64,000 nt of DNA from Acidicapsa acidisoli (GTDB lineage: Bacteria; Acidobacteriota; Terriglobia; Terriglobales; Acidobacteriaceae): contig NZ_JAGSYI010000006.1 in the NCBI RefSeq assembly GCF_025685625.1, positions 204,169 through 268,168 on the forward strand. The letters are read 5' to 3'. The position numbers were made by a program, and so were the translations under genes. The notes below the pieces were generated by a model. The model saw only the letters and a program-made list of their open reading frames with translations. It was not told the DNA's origin and searched no databases. This document shows positions 27,301 to 35,407 of the stretch, piece after piece (the stretch's first letter is position 1; every line of letters begins with the position of its first letter).

Positions 27301-27655
27301 GCGCATCGCGCAGGAGGCTATCCATAATGTGAAGAAACATGCGGAGGCTGTCCGGTTGAGTGTTCGGCTGGAGTACGATGAGCGCGTGCTGACGCTTACC
27401 GTTACCGATGACGGCAAAGGTTTCGCCGCTCGGGAGCAAGCGGTCGGCGAGGACGGTCACTATGGCCTGACGGGAATGCGCGAGCGCGCCGCGCTTATAC
27501 GAGGGCAGATCGAGATCGTCAGCGAGCCCGGAGCGGGAACGACGGTAAATCTGAGTGTGCCCGCTCCGGAGGCTCGCGCTAAAACAACAGGCCCGGAGGA
27601 TGCGGGCAAGAAGCAGACAGTTGCAAGCACAGGTACAAGTAAGGAGCAATCATGA
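24320..27655 (+). CDS. Two-component propeller sensor histidine kinase
   Basis: 1111 residues from the ATG at 24320 (a TTG lies 9 nt upstream). A signal anchor is followed by many propeller blades, each with a WIGT-type end (LWIGTRDGGLNRV, VWVGTPDGLTRIG, VWIGTRHGLTHLD), to about residue 640. A Y_Y_Y domain follows (YMLEGFDHAWTDAG; YYTNIPPGKYRFRVRA), then a membrane helix near 848-868. The cytoplasmic part has a HisKA_3 motif (AREIHDTLAQG, His ~892) and an HATPase (DDGKGFAAREQ, GHYGLTGMRERA). In Bacteroidetes such kinases sense glycans; here it is a NarL-type partner of the next gene. Confidence 0.92.
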   Translation: MFFGFLRRIAVCFSFAPILMVASMVAFAAENYALEPATPLGRLGRQVWTMENGLPQNTVPVLLQSRDGFLWAGTELGLARFDGVSFRIFDHATAGSFPDAEIRCLLNSAIDNSFWIGTSDGLVHWRNGNQSLITTRDGLPSNSIRGLAQTANGTIWVWTETGLARLVGGDFRAAPEAGFPRGVITSIATDEAGGLWLGTTSEAAVFRGEHWSPGPDAIPQKDANQRNFDRSVLDRSALVKTMAGGDVLISNGSGVFLKHDDAISQVLAKSALPSDGISFLDRLGDGSVAVASKTTVVLAQGNNGAAQLVAQFVIGRDLPGSRIEAMYADREGSLWIGTNRGLARISKIGGAHGAMVQLMPATDPLASNAVVSLLEDREGDLWVGTETAGLHILRDAHFRVIGTSEGLSSDATTAVVQDAQQTLWIGTRDGGLNRVANGIDGKLTVTNLTTENGLLSNVILSLAVAPNSDVWVGTPDGLTRIGRGGVNSYTSADGLPDDFIRSVLVAPDETVWIGTRHGLTHLDHGRFQNYTQADGLGSDLVGALARSGNGDLWIATLNGLSRLHEGKLLRYTTADGLSSNVITALDATPDGAIWIGTQSDGLNLWDGKRFVSMRGDASQDNSAVAALLPAAIHAVMPDDRGHLWLASNAGLTRVDLQNLMACMERGECSLNALHAVSFTTADGLRSRETSNNSHPTACRTNDGRLLFTTPRGVIVADPLHFPEIPPQPPVAIERFAVDDRDTEADGTVRVGAGALRFQFDYAGLSFAAPQKLRYQYMLEGFDHAWTDAGTRRTAYYTNIPPGKYRFRVRASLGEAGFLALRDASGVTADNPQEASCSFQLLPHFYQTVWFWALVLLGIAAVVWLIFRQRVLRVEREFRAVMSERNRIAREIHDTLAQGYVGISLQLEILGQLLRHNRTDAAAKHLALTQEMVREGLDDARQSIWALRSHDAGEQILPIRLRRLVEQAGADGLTAHLEVHGAYRALSADTEQEILRIAQEAIHNVKKHAEAVRLSVRLEYDERVLTLTVTDDGKGFAAREQAVGEDGHYGLTGMRERAALIRGQIEIVSEPGAGTTVNLSVPAPEARAKTTGPEDAGKKQTVASTGTSKEQS

Positions 27656-28302
27656 CGGGTAATACAATTCGAATTCTTGTAGTCGAGGATCATCAGATCG
27701 TACGCCAGGGACTTGTGGCTCTGCTGAGTGTCGTGGATGGAGTCGAGGTTGTGGGCCAGGCGGCGGATGGCGCAGAGGCTGTAAAACAATTTGAGACCTG
27801 CCATCCGGATGTGACGCTGATCGATCTTCGCCTGCCGAAGATGGGCGGCGTCGAAGTGATCCAACGGGTGCGGGCGAACCACGCCAATGCGCGATTCATT
27901 GTGCTGACCACATATGATGGGGACGAAGATATCTATCGGGCTTTGCAGGCTGGTGCGCGGGCTTATCTGCTGAAGGGAATGACCGTTGAGGTGCTGGTCT
28001 CGACGATTCGCTCGGTCCATGCGGGCAAGTCCATTATCCCTCCGTCGATTGCGCAGAAGCTGGCCGAGCGCATGGCCACTGAACAGTTGACCCAACGCGA
28101 GCAGGAGGTGCTGGAGCAGATTGTCCGAGGCAAGAGCAACAAGGAGATCGGACAGACGCTCGATATTTCGGAAGCCACGGTAAAGACACACATCAATAAT
28201 CTGCTGGGCAAGCTGGGCGTTGAGGATCGGACACAGGCGGCCACCGCAGCGATTCAACGCGGGCTGGTGCAACTGGATTCTCAGGGGGATCTTCGCATAT
28301 GA
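27652..28302 (+). CDS. NarL/LuxR-family response regulator, partner of the propeller kinase
   Basis: 216 residues overlapping the kinase stop in an ATGA, so translation is coupled. The receiver carries EDHQ, the acceptor Asp58 in TLIDLRLPKMGG, Thr in VLTTYDGDED and Lys in YLLKGM. The C-terminal LuxR HTH is TQREQEVLEQIVRGKSNKE followed by TVKTHINNLL. It should be phosphorylated by the kinase above and turn on target promoters. Target genes are unknown; the secreted protein downstream is one candidate. Confidence 0.92.
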   Translation: MTGNTIRILVVEDHQIVRQGLVALLSVVDGVEVVGQAADGAEAVKQFETCHPDVTLIDLRLPKMGGVEVIQRVRANHANARFIVLTTYDGDEDIYRALQAGARAYLLKGMTVEVLVSTIRSVHAGKSIIPPSIAQKLAERMATEQLTQREQEVLEQIVRGKSNKEIGQTLDISEATVKTHINNLLGKLGVEDRTQAATAAIQRGLVQLDSQGDLRI

Positions 28303-28847
28303 GAAGGCATGGCGTGGACGGTTTGACACACAGAGTGATTGTTCTGGGGATTCTCTTCCTCGTGGCTGCGACGGCTGGATTGGCTCAGAAGACCGTCTGG
28401 CGGCAGGCTACGGATGCGGAGCTCGCCGCGCTCTTGCCGGCGCGCGCGCCCGTCGAGAAGGAACATATTGAAACAGAGATGCGCACGGCCAGCGGCATTA
28501 CGGATGGCAAAGGGCACTTCATCGCGGGAGTGGTGCTGATTACCGCTGGCTACTCCGCAGACGGCAAGTATTCTCATTACCTGGTGGTACAGACGCCCGT
28601 GCGTGTTGGCGGCGTCAGCCTGGCGCCGGGCGAATATGTCTTCGGCTGGCAACGCGATGGAGCCGATGGAAGCACGCTCAGTGTGCACTTGCACGAAGCG
28701 CTGACCGGCAAGCTGCTCGGCGTGGCTCAGGCGCACAAGATCGCTGGAAACAGCCGGGTCGAATCGCTGCGCATCTGGGCGCCGGGGGACAAGCCGGTGA
28801 TTCAGATTGGGCGGTTTGCTGTTCCTTATGAACTTGGAGACGAATAG
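28299..28847 (+). CDS. Secreted protein of unknown function in the kinase operon
   Basis: 182 residues, starting in an ATGA overlap with the response regulator. A signal peptide is visible (VIVLGILFLVAATAGLAQ). The mature chain is beta-rich and contains SHYLVVQTPVRVGGVSLAPGEYVFGW, which resembles an open beta-sandwich. It has no Cys pair or enzyme motif. Tight coupling to a two-component pair suggests it feeds a signal to the kinase or is its product. Family unknown to me. Confidence 0.75.
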   Translation: MRRHGVDGLTHRVIVLGILFLVAATAGLAQKTVWRQATDAELAALLPARAPVEKEHIETEMRTASGITDGKGHFIAGVVLITAGYSADGKYSHYLVVQTPVRVGGVSLAPGEYVFGWQRDGADGSTLSVHLHEALTGKLLGVAQAHKIAGNSRVESLRIWAPGDKPVIQIGRFAVPYELGDE

Positions 28848-28923
28848 GGATACTTTGCCGCCGTCGCCTTCTCCAACCTTCGATTGATACTGGCCCTGAA
28901 TTTTGCCTCGTATACTGGCTGTC

Positions 28924-30801
28924 ATGCCTTCGGTAGCCGGTTTTCGTTCGCTCTCCTGTGCTTTATTCGCGTCTTTTTTGCTCTTATCGGGCTTCGCTGT
29001 TGCCCAAAGCGGGTCGACCGGCTCGGTCGGGCCGGGCCCCGGAGGACAGCGTATCGACAAGCCGACCGAAGGTGCGCAGCCTGCGGCAAGTGGCGGCGTG
29101 GCAACCGGCTCTCCTCATCCAATTCAATTGGACAGCCACCAGCGGCCAATCACGGCAGGGGGATTTGTCTCCTCAGGGCCAGTGATCTTTCAGGACATCT
29201 CCGAGAAGGCGGGCGTCACGCATTGGACGCACAAGATGGGGAATGCCGATAAGCAGTTCATCCTGGAGACAAATGGCTCCGGCGTGGGGCTAATCGATTA
29301 TGACAACGACGGATGGCTGGACATCTATTTCGTCAACGGCTCGACCTTCAAGGCTCTGGACGGCAAAGAAGAATCGCCGCACGCAGCGCTGTTTCACAAC
29401 AACCACGATGGGACATTTACCGACGTGGCTGCCAAGGCCGGCGTGACCAACGACCGCTGGGGCTTTGGCGTTGCGATTGCCGACTACGACAACGATGGCT
29501 GGCCGGATATTTTCGTAGCTAACTACGGAAAGAACCGGCTGTATCACAACAATCATGACGGAACCTTTACCGATGTGGCGGAAAAGGCCGGCGTAACGCT
29601 GGGAAACTGGTCGGCGGGCGCGACCTGGGGCGACTATGACGGCGACGGAAAGCTCGATCTCTTTGTCTCCGGATATGTGCACTTCGACCGCGATAATCTT
29701 CCAGTGCGCGGCGAGAACGGCGTCTCGTTTGCGTTCTGTTCGTTTCGTGGCGAGCCCGTGAACTGCGGTCCGCACGGGCTGAAGGGCGAGCCTGACCATC
29801 TCTTTCACAACAATGGCGACGGGACGTTTACCGATGTGAGCGTCAAGGCTGGTGTGGCTGATCTGCCGGGCTATTACGGATTGAGCGCGCTGTTTGTGGA
29901 CATCAACAACGATGGCAAGCCGGATCTGCTGGTGGGAAATGACTCGACGCCGAACTATCTCTATCTAAACAAGGGAGATGGGACATTCGAGGACGTAAGC
30001 TACGCCTCGGGTTATGCGCTGAATGAGGCAGGGCGCGAGACGGCTTCGATGGGTATTGCTGTTGGGGACTACGAAAACAATGGCTTGCTGGATATCTACA
30101 ACACCACATTCTCGGATGACTACAAGCCGCTCTATCACAACGAAGGCGATGCGAACTTCACCGACATCAGCTACCAGATGGGGATTGCCGAGAACTCGGT
30201 TCCCTTCCTTGGCTGGGGCGATGCGTTCATCGATTATGACAACGACGGATGGAAGGATCTGCTGACGGTCAATGGCCACGTATATCCTCAAGTCGATCAG
30301 CATCCGTGGGGAACGACATGGGCGCAGCGACCGCTGCTCTATCGCAATTTGCAGGGTAAAAAGTTTGAATTGATGCCTGCTGTCGAAGGAACTGGTTTGG
30401 CACTGGTAATTCCGTCTCGCGGAATGGCAGTTGGAGATCTATTCAATGATGGCAAGCTGGATGCGGTGATCAATGTGGAGGATCATCATCCGGTGCTACT
30501 GCGCAATGTGAATCCAGACCACAATCACTGGATCGAGTTGAAGCTAGTAGGAGGTCCGAAAAGTCCGCGTGACGCAGTGGGAGCTACAGTCTATGTGACC
30601 GCGAATCACATGCGTCAACGCGCTGACGTGATGAGCGGCGGCAGCTATATTTCTTCGAGCGATCAGCGGCCGCATTTTGGGTTGGGCGAGGCCACTGCGG
30701 TCGAAGAGATTGAAGTGCATTGGCCAGGCGGCAAGGTGGAGAAGTTTTCTGCGCCGGGCGTGGACCGCATCGTGACACTGACTGAGGGCAGCGGTCAGTA
30801 G
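28924..30801 (+). CDS. CRTAC1/UnbV-type VCBS-repeat protein, secreted
   Basis: 625 residues from the ATG at 28924; a TTG 21 nt upstream is in frame. A signal peptide (FASFLLLSGFAVAQ) is followed by Ca-binding FG-GAP/VCBS repeats with DxDNDGxxD motifs (IDYDNDGWLDIYFVNG, GDYDGDGKLDLFVSG, VDINNDGKPDLLVGN). The C-terminal ASPIC/UnbV domain ends with VEEIEVHWPGGKVEKF. The repeats build an integrin-like propeller. Such proteins are common in acidobacteria and often sit next to TPR proteins; here no TPR partner is present. Function unresolved. Confidence 0.88.
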   Translation: MPSVAGFRSLSCALFASFLLLSGFAVAQSGSTGSVGPGPGGQRIDKPTEGAQPAASGGVATGSPHPIQLDSHQRPITAGGFVSSGPVIFQDISEKAGVTHWTHKMGNADKQFILETNGSGVGLIDYDNDGWLDIYFVNGSTFKALDGKEESPHAALFHNNHDGTFTDVAAKAGVTNDRWGFGVAIADYDNDGWPDIFVANYGKNRLYHNNHDGTFTDVAEKAGVTLGNWSAGATWGDYDGDGKLDLFVSGYVHFDRDNLPVRGENGVSFAFCSFRGEPVNCGPHGLKGEPDHLFHNNGDGTFTDVSVKAGVADLPGYYGLSALFVDINNDGKPDLLVGNDSTPNYLYLNKGDGTFEDVSYASGYALNEAGRETASMGIAVGDYENNGLLDIYNTTFSDDYKPLYHNEGDANFTDISYQMGIAENSVPFLGWGDAFIDYDNDGWKDLLTVNGHVYPQVDQHPWGTTWAQRPLLYRNLQGKKFELMPAVEGTGLALVIPSRGMAVGDLFNDGKLDAVINVEDHHPVLLRNVNPDHNHWIELKLVGGPKSPRDAVGATVYVTANHMRQRADVMSGGSYISSSDQRPHFGLGEATAVEEIEVHWPGGKVEKFSAPGVDRIVTLTEGSGQ

Positions 30802-30866
30802 TCTTGCCACATAGGCAAAAATAACGCGTAATGCGGGAAGTGAAGGAATTCAGCTTCAAGGCGCAA

Positions 30867-32261
30867 ATGGCATTCAATCAGGAAGACAGCCCCTCCTCGC
30901 AGGCAACAGACTCGACGAATCCCCACCCCGCTAACTTCACGCGCTGGCACGTGCTGACCATCTCACTGCTTGCGCTCGGTTACTCAGGCTACTACTTTTG
31001 CCGTTCTGATCTTTCCGTCGTGCTGCCGCTGCTGATACGCGACCTGGGTCAGCATGGGATACCTGCGAACGTTGCGCAGGTGCGTCTGGGGTTCATCGCT
31101 TCTGCTGGCGTACTGGCTTATGCGCTGGGCAAGTTCGTCTGCGGATCGCTGGCGGATCTCTTCGGCGGACGAAACAACTTCCTCGCAGGAATGGCAGGGG
31201 CAATTCTCTTTACCATCCTGTTTGCCGTGGGCGGAGGATTCCCGATCTTTACGCTTGCCTGGATGGGCAATCGGCTATTTCAGTCGGCTGGATGGGTTGG
31301 GCTGGTTAAGGTTTCCTCCCGTTGGTTTTCGTATTCGATCTACGGCACAGTGATGGCGGTACTGAGCCTTAGCTACCTCTTTGGCGATGCTGCTGCGCGC
31401 GAGGCGATGTCGCTGCTGCTCGGAGCCGGGATGGGATGGCGTGGCATCTTCTTTACCGGCGCCGGGTTGCTGACGCTCCTGCTGATCGCCAATCTCTGGC
31501 TGTTGCGCGAGACACCGCAGGAGCGCGGATTGCCGGCTCCGCAGACCAATCCCCTGAATGTGTATGCCGCACAGGACTTAAAAAAAGGAGGCAAAGAGGC
31601 CAGCATGTCGCCGGGCCTGGGTGCGATTCTTCGTCCTCTGCTGGCCAGCCGCTTCTTCTGGATGGTGTGTCTGCTTTCGCTTGGAACGACGCTGCTGCGT
31701 GAGACATTCAACCTGTGGACACCGACCTATTTTGTCGAGTATGTCGGCCTTTCGAATGCGCAGGCAGCCAGCCGCAGTGCACTCTTCCCGCTCTTTGGAG
31801 GGGTTTCGGTGCTGGTGGCTGGCTTTCTCAGTGACAGGCTGGGCCTGAATGGACGCAGTCTTGTGCTCTTTGGTGGTCTCGCTGCCGGAACGGTTTGTTT
31901 ATTCCTGCTGGCGCAGGTGCCGGGGCATGATAATCCCTGGATTCCGGTCGCGCTGGTTGCGCTGGTTGGCTTTCTACTGATGGGGCCTTACTCGTATCTG
32001 GCGGGAGCGATGTCCATGGATTTTGGCGGCGACAAAGGCAGCGCCACCGCGGCCGGAATCATTGATGGAGTGGGGTACCTGGCTGGTGTGCTCTCCGGCG
32101 ATACGATGGCGCGCATCACTGTGCTCTATGGGTGGCGCAACGCTTTTGTCGCGCTCGCTGTAACGTGCCTGCTGACTGCGATGGTGGCGCTGGTGCTGGC
32201 GATCAGCCAACGTCGCGAGGCTCAACTACGATTGAGAGAGCTCTCTTCGACAAGGGGATAA
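30867..32261 (+). CDS. Major facilitator permease, organophosphate:phosphate antiporter type
   Basis: 464 residues; the ATG at 30867 has AAGGCG upstream, while an ATG at 30831 has no ribosome site. Twelve hydrophobic segments are apparent. The helix-1 motif LGYSGYYFCRSDLSVVLPLL and the AYALGKFVCGSLADLFGGR loop match the OPA family (GlpT/UhpT), whose members exchange phosphate esters for phosphate. The next gene is a phosphonate-type HD oxygenase 5 nt downstream, so the transported molecule may be a phosphonate or aminoalkylphosphonate. This pairing is inference. Confidence 0.8.
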   Translation: MAFNQEDSPSSQATDSTNPHPANFTRWHVLTISLLALGYSGYYFCRSDLSVVLPLLIRDLGQHGIPANVAQVRLGFIASAGVLAYALGKFVCGSLADLFGGRNNFLAGMAGAILFTILFAVGGGFPIFTLAWMGNRLFQSAGWVGLVKVSSRWFSYSIYGTVMAVLSLSYLFGDAAAREAMSLLLGAGMGWRGIFFTGAGLLTLLLIANLWLLRETPQERGLPAPQTNPLNVYAAQDLKKGGKEASMSPGLGAILRPLLASRFFWMVCLLSLGTTLLRETFNLWTPTYFVEYVGLSNAQAASRSALFPLFGGVSVLVAGFLSDRLGLNGRSLVLFGGLAAGTVCLFLLAQVPGHDNPWIPVALVALVGFLLMGPYSYLAGAMSMDFGGDKGSATAAGIIDGVGYLAGVLSGDTMARITVLYGWRNAFVALAVTCLLTAMVALVLAISQRREAQLRLRELSSTRG

Positions 32262-32266
32262 CAGAT

Positions 32267-32830
32267 ATGGATATTAATTTAGTACAACTGGATACTCCGG
32301 AGGCGGTTGTCGCATGGATGACAAGGCACGGCGGAGAAGCGTATTTTGGCGAGCCGGTTACGGTGCTGGAGCACTGTCTGCAGGCTGCGTTCTTTGCTCG
32401 TAATAAAGAGAAGGCTGATTCGCTCGTCGCCGCGGCGCTCCTGCATGACGTCGGTCATCTGCTGCATCAGGGAGGCGAGGATGTCGCCGATCATGGGATC
32501 GACACGAGACACGAGGAACTGGCAGATCAGATGCTTGCAGCGCATCTTCCTCCGTCAGTCACCGAGCCGATCCGGCTGCATGTGGCGGCCAAACGCTACC
32601 TGTGCTTTGCCGAACCTGCTTATCGGGACGCGCTGTCGCCATCTTCCGCCCTGAGTCTGGGTTTGCAAGGCGGCCCAATGTCTGAGGAGGAGGCGAAGGG
32701 CTTTCTTGCGTTACCGTTCGCGTTGGACGCCGTCGCACTGCGGCATTGGGACGACGAAGCCAAGATCGCCGGTTTGCATGTGCCCGAGATTGAATCCTAT
32801 CTACCACTACTCAAGACGCTTTGGCGGTAG
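32267..32830 (+). CDS. PhnZ-like HD-domain phosphonate oxygenase
   Basis: 187 residues; AAGGGG before the ATG. HD-superfamily ligands: His in VLEHCLQAAFF, the HD pair in AALLHDVGHLL and a late Asp in RHWDDEAK. Short length (~190) and these contexts match the phosphonate-degradation HD oxygenases, which use a mixed-valent di-iron site to cleave 2-amino-1-hydroxyethylphosphonate into glycine and phosphate after PhnY. No PhnY dioxygenase is nearby. It directly precedes the TPP riboswitch, with 42 nt between; phosphatase activity is an alternative. Confidence 0.75.
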   Translation: MDINLVQLDTPEAVVAWMTRHGGEAYFGEPVTVLEHCLQAAFFARNKEKADSLVAAALLHDVGHLLHQGGEDVADHGIDTRHEELADQMLAAHLPPSVTEPIRLHVAAKRYLCFAEPAYRDALSPSSALSLGLQGGPMSEEEAKGFLALPFALDAVALRHWDDEAKIAGLHVPEIESYLPLLKTLWR

Positions 32831-32872
32831 TTTCGGTTTACTCACAGCGTTTTGTTATATATTCAACGTAAT

Positions 32873-32957
32873 GAAACAGGGGTGCTCCGCGAAATTTTGC
32901 GGGGCTGAGAGAGTCCCTTTGGACCCGAACCGGGTAATACCGGCGTGGGAAGTTTTC
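32873..32957 (+). promoter_or_regulatory. TPP (THI-box) riboswitch aptamer
   Basis: The conserved core appears in order: GGGGTGC (32879-32885), GCTGAGA (32904-32910), GACCCGAACC-type segment (32932-32941) and GGGTAATACCGGCGTGGGAA (32932-32951). P1 can form from GAAAC (32873-32877) and GTTTC within 32952-32957. The spacing matches the thiamine-pyrophosphate riboswitch. It precedes the TonB receptor gene by 88 nt. In Gram-negatives it usually blocks translation at high TPP. Confidence 0.9.
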
Positions 32958-33005
32958 GAGACGCGGCCCGTCCCGACAGGCTTTGCGTTGCGCGAGCACC
33001 TCTTG

Positions 33006-33042
33006 TTTCCCGAGCCGTTTTTCCGGCCGGAATCAAGGGGAA
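33006..33042 (+). promoter_or_regulatory. Possible ribosome-site-sequestering stem below the riboswitch
   Basis: TTTCCC (33006-33011) can pair with GGGGAA (33037-33042), which is the Shine-Dalgarno site (AAGGGG) of the TonB receptor. The palindrome TTCCGGCCGGAA (33021-33032) lies between. A switch between this and another fold is plausible but not shown. Confidence 0.35.
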
Positions 33043-33045
33043 CGT

Positions 33046-35352
33046 ATGACAAAGCTCGCTAGTGCCTTCCTGACTCCACAGATCACGAACTATCTGCTTC
33101 TGCTGCGCGGTTTCATCCTTCTGCCTTGCATCGCCGCAAGTAGCATCGCACTGGCTCAGGCGAGTACAGCACAGGCAGCCCCGGCGCAGACGATTCAACC
33201 GGTCACTACCACGGTTGTGGTGCAGGGCCAGGTTTCGGATGATTACCTGCCGACGGAGGTCTCGGTCGGCAGTCTGGATAGCCTTCCATTGGTTTCGGCT
33301 CCGGTTTCAGAGACGGTTGTGACGCGCGACCTGATGAATGATCAGGTTTCGCGGCTGCTTTCCGACATCGTGAAGAACGATGCTTCTATTGGTGAAGACT
33401 ACGCGCCCGTCGGCTACTACGGCGATTATCAGATTCGCGGATTCGCCATTGACCTGGCGACAGGCTTGCAAATCAATGGCATGCCCATTGCAGGCGAGCA
33501 GGATGTCCCGCTTGAAAACAAGGAGCGAGTCGAGTTCCTGAAGGGCATTGCCGGAGTAGAAAGTGGCATAACAACCGCAGGCGGACTCATCAACTATGTG
33601 ACCAAGCGGCCAGTTGTCGTAAAAACATTAGACATGGCAACGGACGATCGTGGAACGGCATATGCCGCTGTTGATTTAGGACAACTCTTCGGGGCTGCAA
33701 AGCAATTCGGTGTACGCGCCAACATGGCTGGCGAAGATATCCACACTTATGTGGAGAGCGCCAATGGTTGGCGCGGAGTTGGCGCGTTAGCCACGGACTG
33801 GAAGCTCTCACCCGTGGCTATGTGGAAGACCGATTTCGAATACCAGCACAAACGCGAACGCTCGGTTGCAGGCTATCAATTGCTCGGCGGAGAAGTAGTG
33901 CCTGCACTGAGCACGGTGTATCCGTCGGTGATGCTGGGCAATCAAATCTGGTCCAAGCCGAATATATTCGACGCAATAAACGGTAACTCCAGGCTGGATC
34001 TGGATGTAACTCCAATCTGGCACGTGTACTTCGCTGGAAGCTATAGCCATTCGCTGATCGATGACAACGTGATTTATCCGTATGGGTGCTACTACGAGGC
34101 GGAATGTAATGTTGCTGGCGGTCCGCCGCCGTATTTCTTCGCTCCCGACGGCACTTATGATATTTATGACTATCGCGACCCAGGCGAACGGCGTGTGGAC
34201 GCATTGGGCGAAGTAATTGCTGCCGGACACGTCACGACGGGTAGTATAACACACAACCTTGTCTTTGGCGGGTCGATCTTTCATCGCGGAGTGGATCTGC
34301 CCGGAATGCCGGGTCCAAACGCGCCCAGTACAGTGCAGGATGGGGCGGTTTATACCTATATTGGAAGCGAAAATATCTACCAGCCGAATATCTCCTATCA
34401 GATAGAGAGTCCTGAACAGCAAGCTGGGCCTCTCACGCTTGTTGACTTCGATCGGCAGTCTTCGGGAATCGTGCAGGATCGCGTGGACTTGCCGGGGCAT
34501 GTGCGACTCACCGCCGGCGGGCGCTATGCTTCTATCAGCGATTTCAATTTTACCGGGAGTAAAGGAGTATGGCTTCCGCAATATTCCGCCACTTATGCTC
34601 CCGTTGCGAACCTGACACTGTACGGCAACTATAACGTGATGTTATCGCTGGGTCCGCAGGCTCCGTTCTGGGCCATCAACAGCAGTGTCTATCTAGCCCC
34701 GTTTTATACAAGGCAAACAGAGGTTGGCGCGAAGTTTGAGCCCGGGCAGCGCATTCTGCTGACGACGGCATTTTTCCGAATGCGCGCGCCATTCTTTTAT
34801 CCGAAGGTCATCTCATCTCCCGATGGCTTCTGCACCAGCGTGACAGAGATTGGTCAGTGCTTCGAGGCTGACGGACATGAAACACATGACGGCATCGAGT
34901 TAGGAGCGCAGGGCAAAGCAACGAACTGGCTGAGGCTTTCAGCTACTGCGGCTGGCATTCTTGCCACCTCTGACGATTCGAGCACGGCGGCATTCAATGG
35001 GAAGCAGGTGATCAATCAACCGCGGTTGAAGACTGCGGTTTTTGCTGATATCGTCATGCCGCGAGTCGCTGGATTGCATCTCTCGGACTTTCATCTGTTG
35101 CCGGGCTGGGGCTATACCGGCCGCAAGGAAGCTACTCGGGACGACGCTGTGAGCGTGGGCGGCTATAACCTCTTCAATCTCGGCGCACGCTATTCTCCGG
35201 GTGGAGAGCATGGCCGGATGAGTTTCCGCATCTTCGCCGATAACATTCTCGATAAGAGGTATTGGAAGGACACGGGAGCCAGTTATGGCGACACGTTCAT
35301 TCACCTCGGCGCCCCTACGACCGTCAGGCTTTCCGGGCAATATCGATTCTGA
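33046..35352 (+). CDS. TonB-dependent outer-membrane receptor under TPP riboswitch control
   Basis: 768 residues from the ATG at 33046, which follows AAGGGG; an in-frame extension to 32983 overlaps the switch. A signal peptide is seen (LLPCIAASSIALAQ), then a plug domain (about residues 50-180: QIRGFAID, VEFLKGIAGVESGITTAGGLINYVTKRP) and a 22-strand barrel ending in an aromatic residue (SGQYRF). It moves a ligand across the outer membrane with TonB energy. The TPP switch makes thiamine or a thiamine derivative the best candidate; the barrel resembles siderophore-type receptors, so this is inferred from regulation. Confidence 0.9.
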   Translation: MTKLASAFLTPQITNYLLLLRGFILLPCIAASSIALAQASTAQAAPAQTIQPVTTTVVVQGQVSDDYLPTEVSVGSLDSLPLVSAPVSETVVTRDLMNDQVSRLLSDIVKNDASIGEDYAPVGYYGDYQIRGFAIDLATGLQINGMPIAGEQDVPLENKERVEFLKGIAGVESGITTAGGLINYVTKRPVVVKTLDMATDDRGTAYAAVDLGQLFGAAKQFGVRANMAGEDIHTYVESANGWRGVGALATDWKLSPVAMWKTDFEYQHKRERSVAGYQLLGGEVVPALSTVYPSVMLGNQIWSKPNIFDAINGNSRLDLDVTPIWHVYFAGSYSHSLIDDNVIYPYGCYYEAECNVAGGPPPYFFAPDGTYDIYDYRDPGERRVDALGEVIAAGHVTTGSITHNLVFGGSIFHRGVDLPGMPGPNAPSTVQDGAVYTYIGSENIYQPNISYQIESPEQQAGPLTLVDFDRQSSGIVQDRVDLPGHVRLTAGGRYASISDFNFTGSKGVWLPQYSATYAPVANLTLYGNYNVMLSLGPQAPFWAINSSVYLAPFYTRQTEVGAKFEPGQRILLTTAFFRMRAPFFYPKVISSPDGFCTSVTEIGQCFEADGHETHDGIELGAQGKATNWLRLSATAAGILATSDDSSTAAFNGKQVINQPRLKTAVFADIVMPRVAGLHLSDFHLLPGWGYTGRKEATRDDAVSVGGYNLFNLGARYSPGGEHGRMSFRIFADNILDKRYWKDTGASYGDTFIHLGAPTTVRLSGQYRF

Positions 35353-35407
35353 GAACAAATCCGCTATAGTTGGGATTCAGAAATTACCTCGTAACGGGAG
35401 CGTGGGA

